A DNA stretch of 64,000 bases. It comes from Beta vulgaris subsp. vulgaris. Its lineage: Eukaryota > Streptophyta > Magnoliopsida > Caryophyllales > Amaranthaceae. This document shows positions 22,965-34,500 of the stretch, piece after piece; within the stretch, counting starts at the first letter, position 1; every line of letters starts with the position of its first letter. The notes under the pieces were generated by a model. It was not told the origin of the DNA. It worked only from the letters and a program-made list of their open reading frames with translations, and searched no databases. The DNA is taken from NCBI RefSeq assembly GCF_026745355.1, contig NC_079202.1, positions 48,852,787 through 48,916,786 of the forward strand, written 5' to 3'. The translations under genes and the position numbers were made by a program.

Positions 22965-23279
22965 GGGCTCGTTTGGTTCACATGGGAAGTAATTTCCAAT
23001 GGGAATTTACATTTCATGGGAAATTCTTTCCCTTATTAATTTCCTAGGAATTAGACAAAATTGTTTGGTTGACGCCATAAGAAATTGCATTTCCTAGGAA
23101 ATTACTCATCAAGGGGGGGCTTGGTGAGTGATTTCCCATGTTTCATGGGAAATTCTATTTCCCTTGGAATTTGTATTTCCTATGCTTCTCTCATTTCCCT
23201 CCAACCAAACACAACACCCATAATGTATTTCCTAGGAATTTGTATTTCCAAAGGAAATAGCTTCCAACCAAACAACACC
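22965..23279. mobile_element. Tourist-like (PIF/Harbinger) MITE, 315 bp
   Basis: The tips are GGGCTCGTTTGGTT on the left and, in complement, GGTGTTGTTTGGTT on the right. TAA flanks both sides (22962-22964 and 23280-23282), the usual 3-bp duplication of this class. The interior has repeated GGAAATTNTATTTCC-type palindromic phrases and can fold into a long hairpin. Confidence 0.8.
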
Positions 23280-23282
23280 TAA

Positions 23283-24288
23283 ATCTCAATAATTAAGAGT
23301 TTATTTAAGAGTATTCAATTTGTACCCATAAATAACTAAGAGTTTATTTAATGGTATTTTTAGTTAAAAACAAATATAAATGAATCTTTGTATGCCTAAT
23401 TATTGCAAGTATTATTATACATGCAATATATAGTTTTCTAATATTTGATGTATCACTAGAGTAGTAGAGAATCGTATTTTTCTCTAATTAAGCTTCAAGA
23501 GATTTATCATCTCTTTTATCTCAAGATCATATGACTTCACTTAAATAAGTAAACTATATTAATTTTACGTTATTCGATTTTTCTGTAGGAGCCTGAATAC
23601 TATAGTTATGTTTGACTCAACCTAATTATCCTCTAATTCGTTTAAATAATGTAGGTATGACATGATCTTCCCATCAGTGTTAGGTATTTTTTTTAAGTTC
23701 AGTTGGAAATTTATGAGAGGCAAATGAGCTAGGAAGTTTCCCATGGAAAGTAACATATAACAATGAATTCTCTTCTTCCCTCTGGGTATTATCTAATAAT
23801 ATAAAAAATTAGGAGGGACGAGCAACTAGCAAGGAATTATATTTCTACATGATACTCTAAAGTTATTACATGCATGGTGGGTAGTGGCCAGTGGGTACTA
23901 GGAACTTGGTAGTAGTTACTAATTTCTAATTCTGACGTGTAGTAAAGTTGACAACGAGATGAAGTCTATTATTCTTGAACAAGAGGGCAACTAAAAAACG
24001 CGTACTAAAATACTTAAAAAAAATTGTAAGACTTTTGATGCAGATATAATTTATCTGAAATAAGTAAATAATTAGGTGGAAATCTAACTTTATGATTATT
24101 TGAGCATAGAGTTTGTCTTGTAAGAGGAACTTGAACTATAGGGCCTAGATTTTGGAGCACAATGACAATGTTCTATAGTAACTAAATATACTCATTATTT
24201 GTGAAAAAGATAATACACTCATTATAAAATGGTATGATTCCCAAAGCAAAAACTTGAGAACTCTCTCCATGTTTCTGTCGGTGCATGA
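23283..24288. other. AT-rich spacer
   Basis: No recognisable gene or element termini. Confidence 0.55.
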
Positions 24289-24418
24289 TAGCTATTGTAC
24301 GTTGTTGCCATAGCAAAGAAGTCCGTAGGGAAAGCTCAAATTGGAAATTCTGGTAGCTATTGTACGCCCTCGCCGTAGCAAAGAAGGCAACAGGGAAAGC
24401 TCAAATTGGAAATTCTGG
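24289..24418. repeat. 65-bp tandem duplication
   Basis: Two copies start with TAGCTATTGTACG at 24289 and 24354. Both end GGAAAGCTCAAATTGGAAAT plus TCTGG. They differ in the middle (GTTGTTGCCATAG versus CCCTCGCCGTAG). Confidence 0.85.
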
Positions 24419-24693
24419 TAAGCATAAGGAGAAAGCTCAGAGTTCATCATCGGATTCCTAAGCTTTGAGGATTCGATCTATAGATGAATTATTAGGAGCG
24501 GAAACGTTAGATTTTGGGCTTGGAATTGGAGAAATTCTTACGCCTACATCGTCTATTCAGCATTTTTAACAACAATCTGAGATGAGACGTACAACTTTAA
24601 TGAATGCCTCCAGTCGTTTCATCGAAGTGTTGATCATCAAGGCAATGGATCAATAATCGTGAATGACGGTAATACCTCTGTGCCTATTCTTAA

Positions 24694-26157
24694 CACTAGT
24701 AGAATAAATGTTTATTGCTGCGGTGATATTACGCAGCAATATATCACGTAAAAAGAAAGGAAAAATATAAAATTAACATATTGTTGCGGTTTTGGCCTAA
24801 AATCGCAGCAATATAGTATTAACAGAATTTTTTTTGAAAGAAGGTTGACTATTTGACCGGATATATTGCTGCGATTTTTATCAAAAACCGCAGCAATATG
24901 ATAAAATAATATTAAAAAATAAAACTTTAATATATTGTTGCGGTTCTTATCAGAAACCGCAGCAATATCATTAAATTTATTTTTAAAAAAAATATAAAAC
25001 CTACATGTCATGAGTTAGGGCTTTTCTTTCTCACTTCTATCACAAAACCTACACGCCGTTTCTTTTTCCTCTCATCCTCTCTCTCTCTTCTCCTCACAAC
25101 CTCTCTCTTCCTCTCAACCTCGACGGATCTCTCTTCCGCGAACCTCGGCCGGATCTCTCTTCGTCGACAGCAATGCCCTCGTCGCTGTTCTCTTTTCGTC
25201 GACAGCTAGTAGGCCTTCGTCGCCGTTCTTTTCCCGTCGACAGCAAGTAGGCCTTAGTTGTCGTGCTCTTTTCGTCGGTCGTTCATCTGCTCGCAAGTCG
25301 GCGGCGGCTCATCGCCTTTTTCATCTGCTCACAAAGCATCGTCGTCAGCGGCTCAACACCTTTCATCTGCTCGCAAAGCATCGTCGTCAGCCCTCTATCG
25401 TTGCTCGTCGTCGTTCTCTTTTCGTCTTCAACCCTCCATCGTCGTCGCCTTCGCTTCATCGCCGGAACTCCAAGTCCAAACTCTTTTTTATCGCTGCCGA
25501 CTTTTTTTTATTCAATTCTCATATGATTTTTTTAATTCAGCAAACATATGGTTTTTTTAATTCAATTCTTTTTTTAGGTTAGTGTTGTAGACTTGTAGTG
25601 ATTGTTTCAGATTTGTTTGTTCATTGTTTCAATTTGTTTGTTCATTGTGCTTATTTCATTTTTGTTTGTTCATTGTAATTATCTCATTTTTGTTTGTTCA
25701 TTATGGTGTAATTCTCGTATTCTGTAATTTTTCTGGATCTCTGATTTTTTTTTCTTGTTTTGTATTGTTGTTTTTTACTTTGTTTACTTTTCTTTTCCTT
25801 GTTAGTTTCATTGCATTTTTGGTGGAAGTTTTTGATTTTTTGTTATTTTTCTGAATTTTTTTATGTTTCGAATTTAATGGCAAAATGCAAAAAAAAAAAA
25901 AAAATTGCTTACACATGTATCTATTGCTGCGGTTTTTCCAAGAAACCGCAGCAATATGTATTATAAATCTGATATATAAAATAAGTATATTGCTGCAGTT
26001 TTACCTAAAAACCGCAACAATATGTTCAAATATTGCTGCGGTTTAAAACCACTGCAATATATTAATTACCTATTGTTGCCCTCTTAATTGTTGCGCCGCC
26101 AAAACCGCTGCAATAGGCTACTTATTGACCGCAGCAATAAGCGTTTATTCTACTAGT
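24694..26157. mobile_element. non-autonomous CACTA (En/Spm) element, 1464 bp
   Basis: The ends are CACTAGTAGAATAAATGTTT and, in complement, CACTAGTAGAATAAACGCTT. The target duplication TAA is present on both sides (24691-24693 and 26158-26160). Both ends carry many copies of TATTGCTGCGGTTTT and its complement AAAACCGCAGCAATA, about eight at the left within 290 bp and nine at the right within 240 bp. They are often arranged as facing pairs that can form short hairpins. Subterminal motif clusters of this kind are where CACTA transposases bind. No transposase is encoded. The centre (25010-25560) is GC-rich and unlike the rest. Confidence 0.9.
25010..25560 (+). other. GC-rich core of the CACTA element, possibly captured host sequence
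   Basis: A CT-rich leader-like stretch (25020-25130, CTCTCTCTCTTCTCCTC) leads into GC-rich sequence full of CGTCG and CGACAGC. Internal repetition is clear. CTCTTTTCGTCG/TCTTTTCGTCGACAGC and GTAGGCCTT recur at 25190-25275, and TCATCTGCTC starts at 25283, 25321 and 25363, the last two being a 42-bp tandem pair with GCATCGTCGTCAGC. It resembles a plant 5' UTR and first-exon segment by composition, but no open frame has recognisable protein character. Origin is an inference. Confidence 0.4.
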
Positions 26158-26330
26158 GTAATCCTGTGCATTCTGTGACGCATAACGTTTAACAGTTGGA
26201 GATAAATGACATAGAAGATGATATATGAATAACAGGAAAGAAATAGGTGATAAGAATGAGAATTTGATTAAGATTGATGTAGAGGATGAAATCAATTTCT
26301 GGAATTTTTCCAAAATATGTTATGTACCTG

Positions 26331-27152
26331 GCGCAACAATAATCTACCAGTTTTAGTTCCTACATAACGGGGTAAATTCAACTTTAGGTCAGTGTTTATT
26401 CACGTCACGACTATTCAGATAAGTTATTCCAATTAATCTACCAATTTTAGTTCCTACATTAGCTTCATGTATTATATGTTACTTATTATGTTTTGAGCCC
26501 TTATTTTGTACTACTTTACTTATTTATGTATTTTATTTGTGAGTACTTTATAATCCTCCTTCAACCTATTTTGCCTCCCTATTAAGATTTTTTCACTCTC
26601 TTTGGTTAAACGTAATAAAATCTGTTTTCTCTTGTAAAGTTGTAATTATAAATTACATATGACATATGTATATTGATTTTATAATACTCACACCAAATGT
26701 TTTTTATAAAATTATAAGAAAAGTCAAAGATAAACCAGTGTGCTTGAGAATTGAGATGTTGCAAGTCTGATTGACTGTGGTGCAAACGAGAAATGAGAAA
26801 TAATAATCAACGCCAACCAAATTAGAGTTATATCGATTTCATTAATGAACTAATTATTGCATGCATGTGATCGTTGAGCATTGATATTGCCTTTCCTAAA
26901 AGCATGTCCCTTCTCTAATGGTCTTTTCTTTTTCTCATTTTCCTTTTTTTTCCTTTTATTTTTTAAAAAACTTTTTGCTTAAAAAGTCTTTATTGCTCAC
27001 CATGGAATGGAATTTCTCTTTGTTTCTGCTTAAAGATAAAGAACGTAGGAATATATTGATACCCTCAATGTCATTGGTCAAATCTGTACTTTAGAGCAGT
27101 ATAGATGATAAGTCTCGTTCTATATTAACTGATTAAGTTGGTATTATAAAAA
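26331..27152. other. AT-rich spacer
   Basis: No gene is seen. The phrase AATCTACCAGTTTTAGTTCC near 26341 recurs with one change near 26435. Confidence 0.5.
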
Positions 27153-27477
27153 TCTCTATTATATAAGAGTGGGAAGCTATGGTGTTCCTGAATGAAAAGA
27201 CTATTTTACCCCCTTCTCATTTTAAATTACAAATTCACTTGCAAACCAAAGGGGGCTTCAAACAAAAATACCGAAAATAAATTTATAACAATCACTCACA
27301 AGTCAACTAAAATTATAAAATTGCATAATGTACGTTATACAAATCACTCAAATGAGGAAACTTTACAAAAACTTAAAAATTCACTTACAAACTACAACCA
27401 ATATACTATAACATCAATACATCATACTCACAAAAACATTAACACAAATTTGACTTGAAAATCAAAGTGTCCACTTT
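27153..27477 (+). mobile_element. Helitron 5' end (3' end not found)
   Basis: TCTCTATTATATAAGAGTGG preceded by A matches the 5' starts of the other Helitrons here. Following sequence resembles Helitron-internal AT-rich DNA. No hairpin-CTAG end is convincing downstream, so the copy is probably truncated by the LTR-like block that follows. Confidence 0.4.
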
Positions 27478-28554
27478 GTTCACAATCTATGAAGTAGTTT
27501 ACTTAATTCAAAAATCAACTAAAAAATTATAATTCTACTCACGAGCCACACCTTGAGTTCTTAAACTCAAGTTCCTGAACCACTGTTTCCTTAACAGTTG
27601 TTCCTCTCAACTTCACTTGAAGTTTTCTCACTTTTACTTGCTTTATTCAAAGCTTCTCTCTTACAGAACTTCACTCAAAATCCTCTTGCCCCAAAAACCA
27701 AAATACAATTGATCGAATAAACTTAGTGGAATAAGAGTAAGAAGGCAAAGAACAAATGGCCTTTATGAGAGAATGAAGGCACTGACACTTTACTTAGTTA
27801 AACTCACTAAATCACTTAGTCAGACACACTTTGGAACTTAATTAGACATTAGTATTTATAGTGGTAATATCTTAGAACGTGAGTTTAAAACATGTACTAG
27901 TGGAAAAACCATTATCCCATGATGTTTCTTACTTGGAGGAACACATTCCTTAAACATCCCATGATCTCCATGATCACTGTTAAACACGGGAGTGTTTTTA
28001 GTTACTGCTCCTTAATTTTAGCAACCACTTTAAGCATTACTCGAAAATCCGATTTAATTAAAAACATAATGATTAATAAAACCAAAATAAAATCCTTTTA
28101 ATAAAAATATTATTTTTAAATTATTTTCGTAAAAACCGAAGAGTATTTTTATTATATTTGGAAAAATAAAATCTTTTTCTCAAAAAGATTTTCTATAAAA
28201 GTAAATTTTTTCTTAAATAAAACGGTTACCTAGATTCCAGGCATAATTTGCTCAACCGCCATAAATGTACCGTTGTAATGCTTCATCCTAAGTCTAGTTC
28301 CTTTTAATTGTTAGTTCCTTTAACTTATAAGTTTAGCGCCAATGCGTCGTTTCCTTTCAAAGGAACAAACGATCATTCTCATTCTAAATTGCCATAGTTC
28401 CTTGTCATTTTCACTAGGATTCAACACGACTGTTCCCTGCATTAGCAGGTCACAACTTAATCCAACTTGTTTAATGCTTAAATGATATAAAAGATGGGAT
28501 AATTCAGTGGTTAACTTATTAAAGAAGACCGGTTAAAGATTGACTTATTCCCAA
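27478..28554 (-). mobile_element. LTR-like block, probably a solo LTR
   Basis: Read on the minus strand the block starts TGTTGGGAATAAG at 28554 and may end at TGTTCAC (27478, complement GTGAACA). A TATA-like CCACTATAAATAC lies near 27854-27866, followed on the minus strand by sequence that could be R-U5. No matching 5-bp flanks, polypurine tract or primer site were found, so ends and class are provisional. Confidence 0.35.
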
Positions 28555-29049
28555 CAATTTTTTCGAAAATTTTTAAAAAAGAAATAATAACAATTTTCTA
28601 AACATCATACTATTAAAAATATTAAAACTAAATCGTTTAGTAGAGGATGAACCATCCTCCACATGCATTTGAATACATGTTTCTATTTGCGTTCAAGTAC
28701 CACCAATTGAGCTTTAATGTATTCCTTATGATGATAAAGTTAGAGTGACATCATGGCCATGTTTAATTTCTAGTTTTTGTTTATTTTTTTTTTTGTTTCG
28801 GTGCTGCCCCTCTTTTGCACCAATAAAAAACATAAATCACCTAAAAAATGGTACATCTCCTTATACTGCCGGGAGAAAAAAAAAAGCACAAGAGATGGTT
28901 ACTTTTATTTTAAAATTAGGCACAGTTCAAGTTTAATATAAAGAAGAGAACATGACACTTTATTTATTTTTTAATATACAGACTAGTTTAATCTATATAG
29001 GGAACAATTTAATATATTTCGTGACCAGTTTAATCTATTCAGTTTTCAT
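28555..29049. other. AT-rich spacer
   Basis: Nothing recognised. A short open frame at 28745-28936 is not protein-like. Confidence 0.5.
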
Positions 29050-29115
29050 GTTCTTTAACCCATTTAGTGACTAATTTAATCCATTTAGTGATTAATCTAA
29101 TCCATTTAGTGAATA
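29050..29115. repeat. short tandem repeat (CATTTAGTGA-TAATTTAATC units)
   Basis: Three degenerate units of about 22 bp built on CATTTAGTGACTAATTTAAT lie just left of the inverted-repeat element. A similar phrase, TAACTAGTTTAATTCATTTA, occurs at about 40277-40296. Confidence 0.65.
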
Positions 29116-29170
29116 GGTTAAGAGAACGTATTGTGTCGGATTCGTCCGACCATAATCTTTGGTCGGACGA

Positions 29171-29468
29171 CTTTCAGGTGGTTCCAATTTTTTTTCAGTT
29201 AGTCTTAATTTTCTTTCAGGTAGTCTTCATTTTTTTTCAAGTAGTCTTCATTTTTTTCCAGTTAGTCCATTATTTCTTTCAGTTGGCCCATTATTTCTTT
29301 CAGTTGGTCCTTTTTTGTTTCAGTTGGTCCATTATTTGTTTCAGTTGGTATACATATTACGAAACAAAGTCCAACTGAAACAAAACAAAGTCCAACTGAA
29401 AGAAAACAAAGTCCAGCTGAAAGAAAACAAAGTCCAACTGAAAGAAAACAAAGTCCAACTGAAAATGA
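29171..29468. repeat. mirror-image minisatellites inside the inverted-repeat element
   Basis: Left array (29171-29350): about nine degenerate units of 18-24 bp on the theme TTTCAGTTGGTCCATTATT. Right array (29364-29468): five 21-bp units on ACAAAGTCCAACTGAAAGAAA. The second theme is largely the complement of the first (TTTCAGTTGGACTTTG), so the transcript could fold into a long stem around a loop of about 14 nt. The right array has a period of exactly seven codons, giving FSWTLFS repeats on the minus strand, which I regard as coincidental. Confidence 0.85.
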
Positions 29469-29776
29469 AAAATAGAAAAAGAATGAAGACTGAAATTAAC
29501 ATCATTTTCTCTCTCCTCCCCTCACCTCTGCTTCGCTGCACACATCTCTTTCTGCTGTCATTTCGTCCCATCGATAGAAAACTTCGATGTCGACACCGAT
29601 TGTGTGACCCTGCTTCTCAGTATTCCGCCGTTTGCGTTTGCTTGCTCGATAAACGTTCCCTTACTAAGGCTCGAACCCGTGCCGGCCTTTCTAAAGCATT
29701 GGAGGATTCTTTCTTGGAGGTTCTTCGAAATGATGCGGCTAGATTAGTTAGAAATCAATGGCGTTGTAAGGTCTAA
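29469..29776 (+). other. coding-like segment within the inverted-repeat element
   Basis: After the minisatellites the plus strand has an open frame that runs to 29776 with non-repetitive, GC-richer text ([58 protein letters not shown]). I do not recognise a domain. A CT-rich leader-like stretch precedes it (29505-29560). It may be a captured host fragment, as in Pack-MULEs, but a host match would be needed. Confidence 0.3.
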
Positions 29777-30076
29777 TGAAGAAGAAAACGAAGAGAGGGA
29801 GTGTTGCAAGATTCTTAAATTGGGGTTTTCTTCTTGTTCAAAGATGTAAGCGTACAAACAGGTGATAGTTACGGGAATGTTGGAGAATGAATATGTGTTG
29901 GTGGTTGAAGAAGATGAAGTAAGAGTGAATGAGAGATTTGGAAATGGAAAGATATTACTGGTTTTGGTCTGTCAAACTCCCGAAGGTGAAGAGGAATTCA
30001 GGAAGAGGTTTGGGCTCAGCCCGTCTGACAGTAAGTATTGGTCAGACGGTCTGACCCAATACTTTCACATAGGTTA

Positions 30077-31562
30077 GTCCGTTTGGTAAGACTGTTAGGT
30101 TATATTTTGAAATTGTTTGTGTTCAAGCGTAAAAAACAAAGAAAGGATAAGACAAGGGATGATTAGATTAATGTGAGATGCACACTGTTGAGTTAAAGCG
30201 AGATGAAATAAGCTTGTTAAGAGAATAAAAACTTGAATTTGTCTAATTTTAGGTTAAAATTAAACCACCTATTTTAATAATTTGTGAAAGAAAAGAACAC
30301 GGTCAACTGAATGCATTGCAAGTATAATAAAAGCAGCCCATATCCACCCAAGATAGCGTGAGACTTGCAGCATAGGCCAAGTCATAAAAACTGGTGGGCT
30401 TACCCAGATATAGATAGTAGGAAAGACAAATTTCCGGTGGGCTTACTGAAATCATGTAATTGGAAGTTTTAGTTAGCGAATACATCTAAGATGAATAAGC
30501 AGAGCCTACAATAGTGACTAGTTAAGTTCACTGCTGCAAAAGCAATTTCTGAAATGCAATTATTTGGTAAGCTTTATAAATTTCTTCATATTTTTAAAAC
30601 TTACAAGTTTTATGAATTAGCTTTCACTAAGTTATTCTTTGGAAAAAAAACTATTTCTTACTGATGAAACTTATATATAATTCTCCAATTCCGTTTATAC
30701 TAACTCTGTTTTTTTTAGATGTAACATTTGATTATTTTCATCTACTCACCAAAAAGACAAATGCTGCATCTAAAGAAACAAATGAGGTACTATTTGTATA
30801 TTCTCTTCCACAAGTAGGATGATCCCAATAATTTCATCAAACATGTTAGAAATAAATTAACTTAGTTAGACATGGATTCCTTTACCCTTTTTAATAAGTA
30901 CGTAAACACCTTATTAAGGCTCAAAGGCCAAATAAGGCATGAGACGAACAAATTTTTTTTTTTGACATTTATAAATGACAAATTATAATAATATATGTAA
31001 GTGTCTTTTCTATTCACCCTTTTTTGTCGATGTCTTTATTATTGACTTCATTTTCCATTTCACCGGATGAACATAATTTCTTTAAACAAAGTAGAGAATA
31101 TTCCAAGTATATTTCATTGAGACTAATGTAATTTTTAAAAATTTGTATTCTTGTGTAGTGATGATAACATAGATAGTTAAGATGCAAAGGAGACAAGTGA
31201 AAGTGAGGGAACTATAACTAGCTATAACTAGGACGAACTTTAGAAATTTCACTTGTCCACCATTCAAATTACATTTTGATTACTTAACAAATGGTCATAT
31301 AATTTTTGACTGAATTATATCATCACAATTTTTGTTAATGGCATACAAATTACAGGGAAATAATATGTAAATTTAACTAATTTAGTAACTCAGAAAATGA
31401 AGCCTTTTCTATGTGTTTAGCAAAAGCTGATCTTCAAGTAAACCCCAAAATCGCATTAATGTATTTGTCCGACACGAACGCCTTCATTAATCATCTATGC
31501 ATCACAGAGCAAAGCGCATGCATGTCTTTTCTTATCAACTTGACCAAAATTAGTTGGTTGCT
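30077..31562. other. AT-rich spacer and 3' flank of the MATE gene
   Basis: No independent gene is recognised. The MATE transcript's 3' UTR and poly(A) site must lie at the right-hand end, just left of 31563, but no sharp signal can be named. Confidence 0.5.
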
Positions 31563-34500
31563 TTAAGCTTGATCAATTTTACTGAGGTTGCTGGACCATT
31601 TCTCTACATGATCAACTACCTTTTGTGCCTGCTCATCATCCAAAAATAGACTTATTAAAATTTAGAAAACTAGGATACTCTTTAAAAGTGCATTTTCTTC
31701 ACTTGAATTTATCTAATTAAAATTATTTGACTTAATTTAACCTAATCAATGATAATTTGACCTTATATTTATACCTAATTGGACCTAATCAACCCTAAGT
31801 TTTTTTCAAAGTGAAGAGAATGCATGCTAATTCATAATTACAAAGCACCAACGTACATATGATTTTCAAAATTAAACTTTGATCATTAGATATATTATTA
31901 TAGACAATCGCATTATATTTCCTTGCAAGATTACGTGTAATCTCATTACTATTATCATTATTTATTCCTACCTGTCTAACATATATTTACAGAAAGTTAT
32001 AATAATTGAACATTTTGGAAATATAAGTTTTTAAAACGAATTTACTACTATGTCTTTAGATATAGAACAAGGCTTTTGTACGGTTGACCATACAATTAAT
32101 AACCATGTGGACACGCACATATAAGATAAACTAACTATGTGAACACATAATTAACCTCTTCAACTTATATAAGCATTGATAAGAGTTGATCTCATCAACT
32201 CGTGTATTTAGCTGGATATACACATCCACTATTGTGTATTATCTTGTTTCATATTCTATCTTTTGTATTCTCTCTTAATTAGTTGGCAAATTCTTTATTC
32301 TTTGTTATCTTCTCTTTGTAACTCCTAGTGTAAACGTATTTCTAGCTGTAGGTAGTTAGATTACTTTTGTATAAATATCATCTTAATCATCAATGAGAAG
32401 TAAGCTTTTCCCATACTTCACATGGTACCACAACAAGGTTCATAATCCAAAAAAATTCCCACGCCACTCTTCCTAATGACATCTGATTCTCATTCCCTCC
32501 CAACACTAATGAACCCTCTAAACCCCTTATTGTTATGAATGTACATTCCGTATAAAAACTCATCCCCTCCAATTATATTATATGGCGCGTCCAACTCGAG
32601 GCTCTCCTCATTGTCTACGATCTCCATCAATATGTTAATAATTCGCCTCTCACTCCCCCCACCAAGATCACTAATGATGGTGGTCTATCCATTCTCAACC
32701 CCGCTCATGTCAATTGGATCCGCCAATATAAACTTCTTTTTGGTGCTCTTACTGGCACCCACTCCCCTACTCTTGGCTCCCTCACTTTCCGTGTTCGTAC
32801 ATCTAAAAAAGCATGGGATATCCTAGCCAATACATATGCCAAACCTTCTCGCATCCACATTAAAAACCTTAAATCTCAACATAAACACATCACCAAAGGC
32901 CCCTCATATGTTGACGATTACATGAACAAGTTTCGTTGTATCATCGACGAACTCGCACTCCTTGGTGCTCTCCTTGATCCCGAAGATGTTACTGACCAGC
33001 CAATTCTGTTAATGGAAAGGCAGCAGCTTCAACTCGAGAAGCAGCACCTGAATGCTTTAATGAGGAGACCTTTTGACCCTCATCCTTTCCTGCCACGGCC
33101 AACCCAACCTACACTCGGCAGCCCTCCCCTCACCCATCCTACCGTAAGCCTCACACTCCATCATCATCATCCAACAACCACCCCCTAACCATAATCCCCG
33201 CAACCCTTTAAAAGGACGTTGCTAGTGGTGCAACGTCCAAGGCCATGCACTATCCTACTGCCCCAACTTCAAGGAGTTGCATCCCTGCATTCGCCTCCCC
33301 CCACGCACTCCATACACATCCCCTCCCGCTCCTCAAGTCAATTCGGCTATCGTCTCCACTCCTACTCCACCCTCTTCCTCCCCCTCATGGCTCTTAGATG
33401 GTGGCGCTTCCCACCATGTCACTTTCGATCTCGCTAACCTTTCCCTTCACTATCCATTTTCTCACACTGGCTCCACTCAACTCCGTACTTCGACTACCTC
33501 TCTTTCTCTTTCTAATGTTCTCTATGTTCCCTCTATGCACAAAAATGTTATCTTTATTTCTAAGCTTTATCAAGATAATAATGTTATTGTTGAATTCTCA
33601 CCCTCTTTTTTGTGTGTCAAGGATCCAACGTCGGGGACATCCCTTTGAAGCGACCAACTAAAGATGGTGTCTATCAATGGCCTTCGTCCATCTCTCCACA
33701 TGCCTTCACCACCACTCTCAAGCACATCGACTGGCATCATCGCCTTGGTCATCCATCTATCAAAGTTTTCAATTTATTACCTTCTCATTTAACTTTTCCT
33801 AAGTGTTTCAATCTTCATTGCAATTCATGTTACATCAATAAAAGTCACAAGTTACCTTTTAGTGACTCTTCTCTTACTACTACATTTCTCCTGAAGGTCA
33901 TTTTTAGTGATGTGTGGTCCTCCCCTGTATGCTCCCATGATGGCTACAAATATTATTTAATCTTTGTTGATCACTTCACTAAATTTCATTGGCTCTACCC
34001 CCTTAAAAAAAATCGGACACTACTACTATTTTCATTCACTTCAAAGCTCTTTTTGAGAAAAGGTTTAGTCACCGTATACTCACCTTTTACTCCGACAATG
34101 GTGGTGAGTTTCAAAGACTCCCTTTCTTCCTCTCAGCAAATGACATCTCCCACTTTAGCTCTCTGCCCCACACACTTGAGCATAATGGGTATGCTTAGCG
34201 ACGTCATAGACATGTGGTTGAAACCGGCCTCTCCCTACTCTCTCATGCCTCAATCCCTCTCTACTATTGGCCTCACACCTTCCAAACCGCCATCTACCTC
34301 ATCAACCGCATGCCTACCCAAACCCTCTCCAATTCTACTCCCTATGCTCGGCTCTTTGGTTCACCTCCTACCTATCACCATCTACGCAACTTCGGTTGCC
34401 TCTACTGCCCATAGCTTCGACCTCATACTCCCCACAAACTCGCACCTCATTCGATTGCCCGCGTCTTCATCGACTACTCCCCAACCCAACATGCATACCT

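Larger units (their letters stand above)
24419..26330 (+). pseudogene. coding-like repeat fragment split by a CACTA element (copy A)
   Basis: Sequence at about 24440-24693 reads, with stops, ETLDFGLGIGEILTPTS, FQQQSE-like and MNASSRFIE. After the CACTA element it resumes at 26158-26330 with KIDVEDEINFWNFSK-like text. A second, uninterrupted copy at about 58905-59260 reads ETFNFGYIEEIL, LQQQSEF, FNEWLESIHR and later IQDQMFLEFF. The two align across the insertion point, so they are one family. I do not recognise the protein. Its Gln-rich helical start is gag-like, but that is a guess. Confidence 0.45.
29121..30068. mobile_element. 948-bp terminal-inverted-repeat element with terminal hairpins (MULE- or hAT-like, unclassified)
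   Basis: ATAGGTTA flanks both sides (29113-29120 and 30069-30076), a perfect 8-bp duplication. The left end AGAGAACGTATTGTGTCGG and the complement of the right end, GTGAAAGTATTGGGTCAG, are related inverted repeats. Immediately inside each lies a hairpin. On the left it is TCGTCCGACC-9 nt-GGTCGGACGA (29142-29170). On the right it is CCGTCTGAC-11 nt-GTCAGACGG (30021-30049). The core has two mirror-image minisatellites and then about 300 bp of GC-richer coding-like sequence. No transposase is encoded. Duplication length fits hAT, or Mutator if a ninth base is allowed to differ. Confidence 0.65.

Noticed and set aside
27478..28554. Firm assignment as a Sirevirus solo LTR.
   Set aside because: The start resembles TGTTG, but there is no block shared with the two Sirevirus LTRs and no flanking duplication, so it is listed only as LTR-like.
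29364..29468. CRISPR-like array of regular repeats.
   Set aside because: Units of 21 bp follow directly with no spacers, in a plant genome; it is a minisatellite.
29159..29776. A 205-residue plus-strand open frame as a gene.
   Set aside because: Its first half is translated minisatellite and it lies wholly in a mobile element. Only the last third is coding-like.
31629..31690. Last MATE exon extended upstream to include LFLDDEQ.
   Set aside because: The only upstream AG would break the phase with exon 7. The CAG before GCACAAAAGG keeps phase and matches the usual DWxxEA.K ending.
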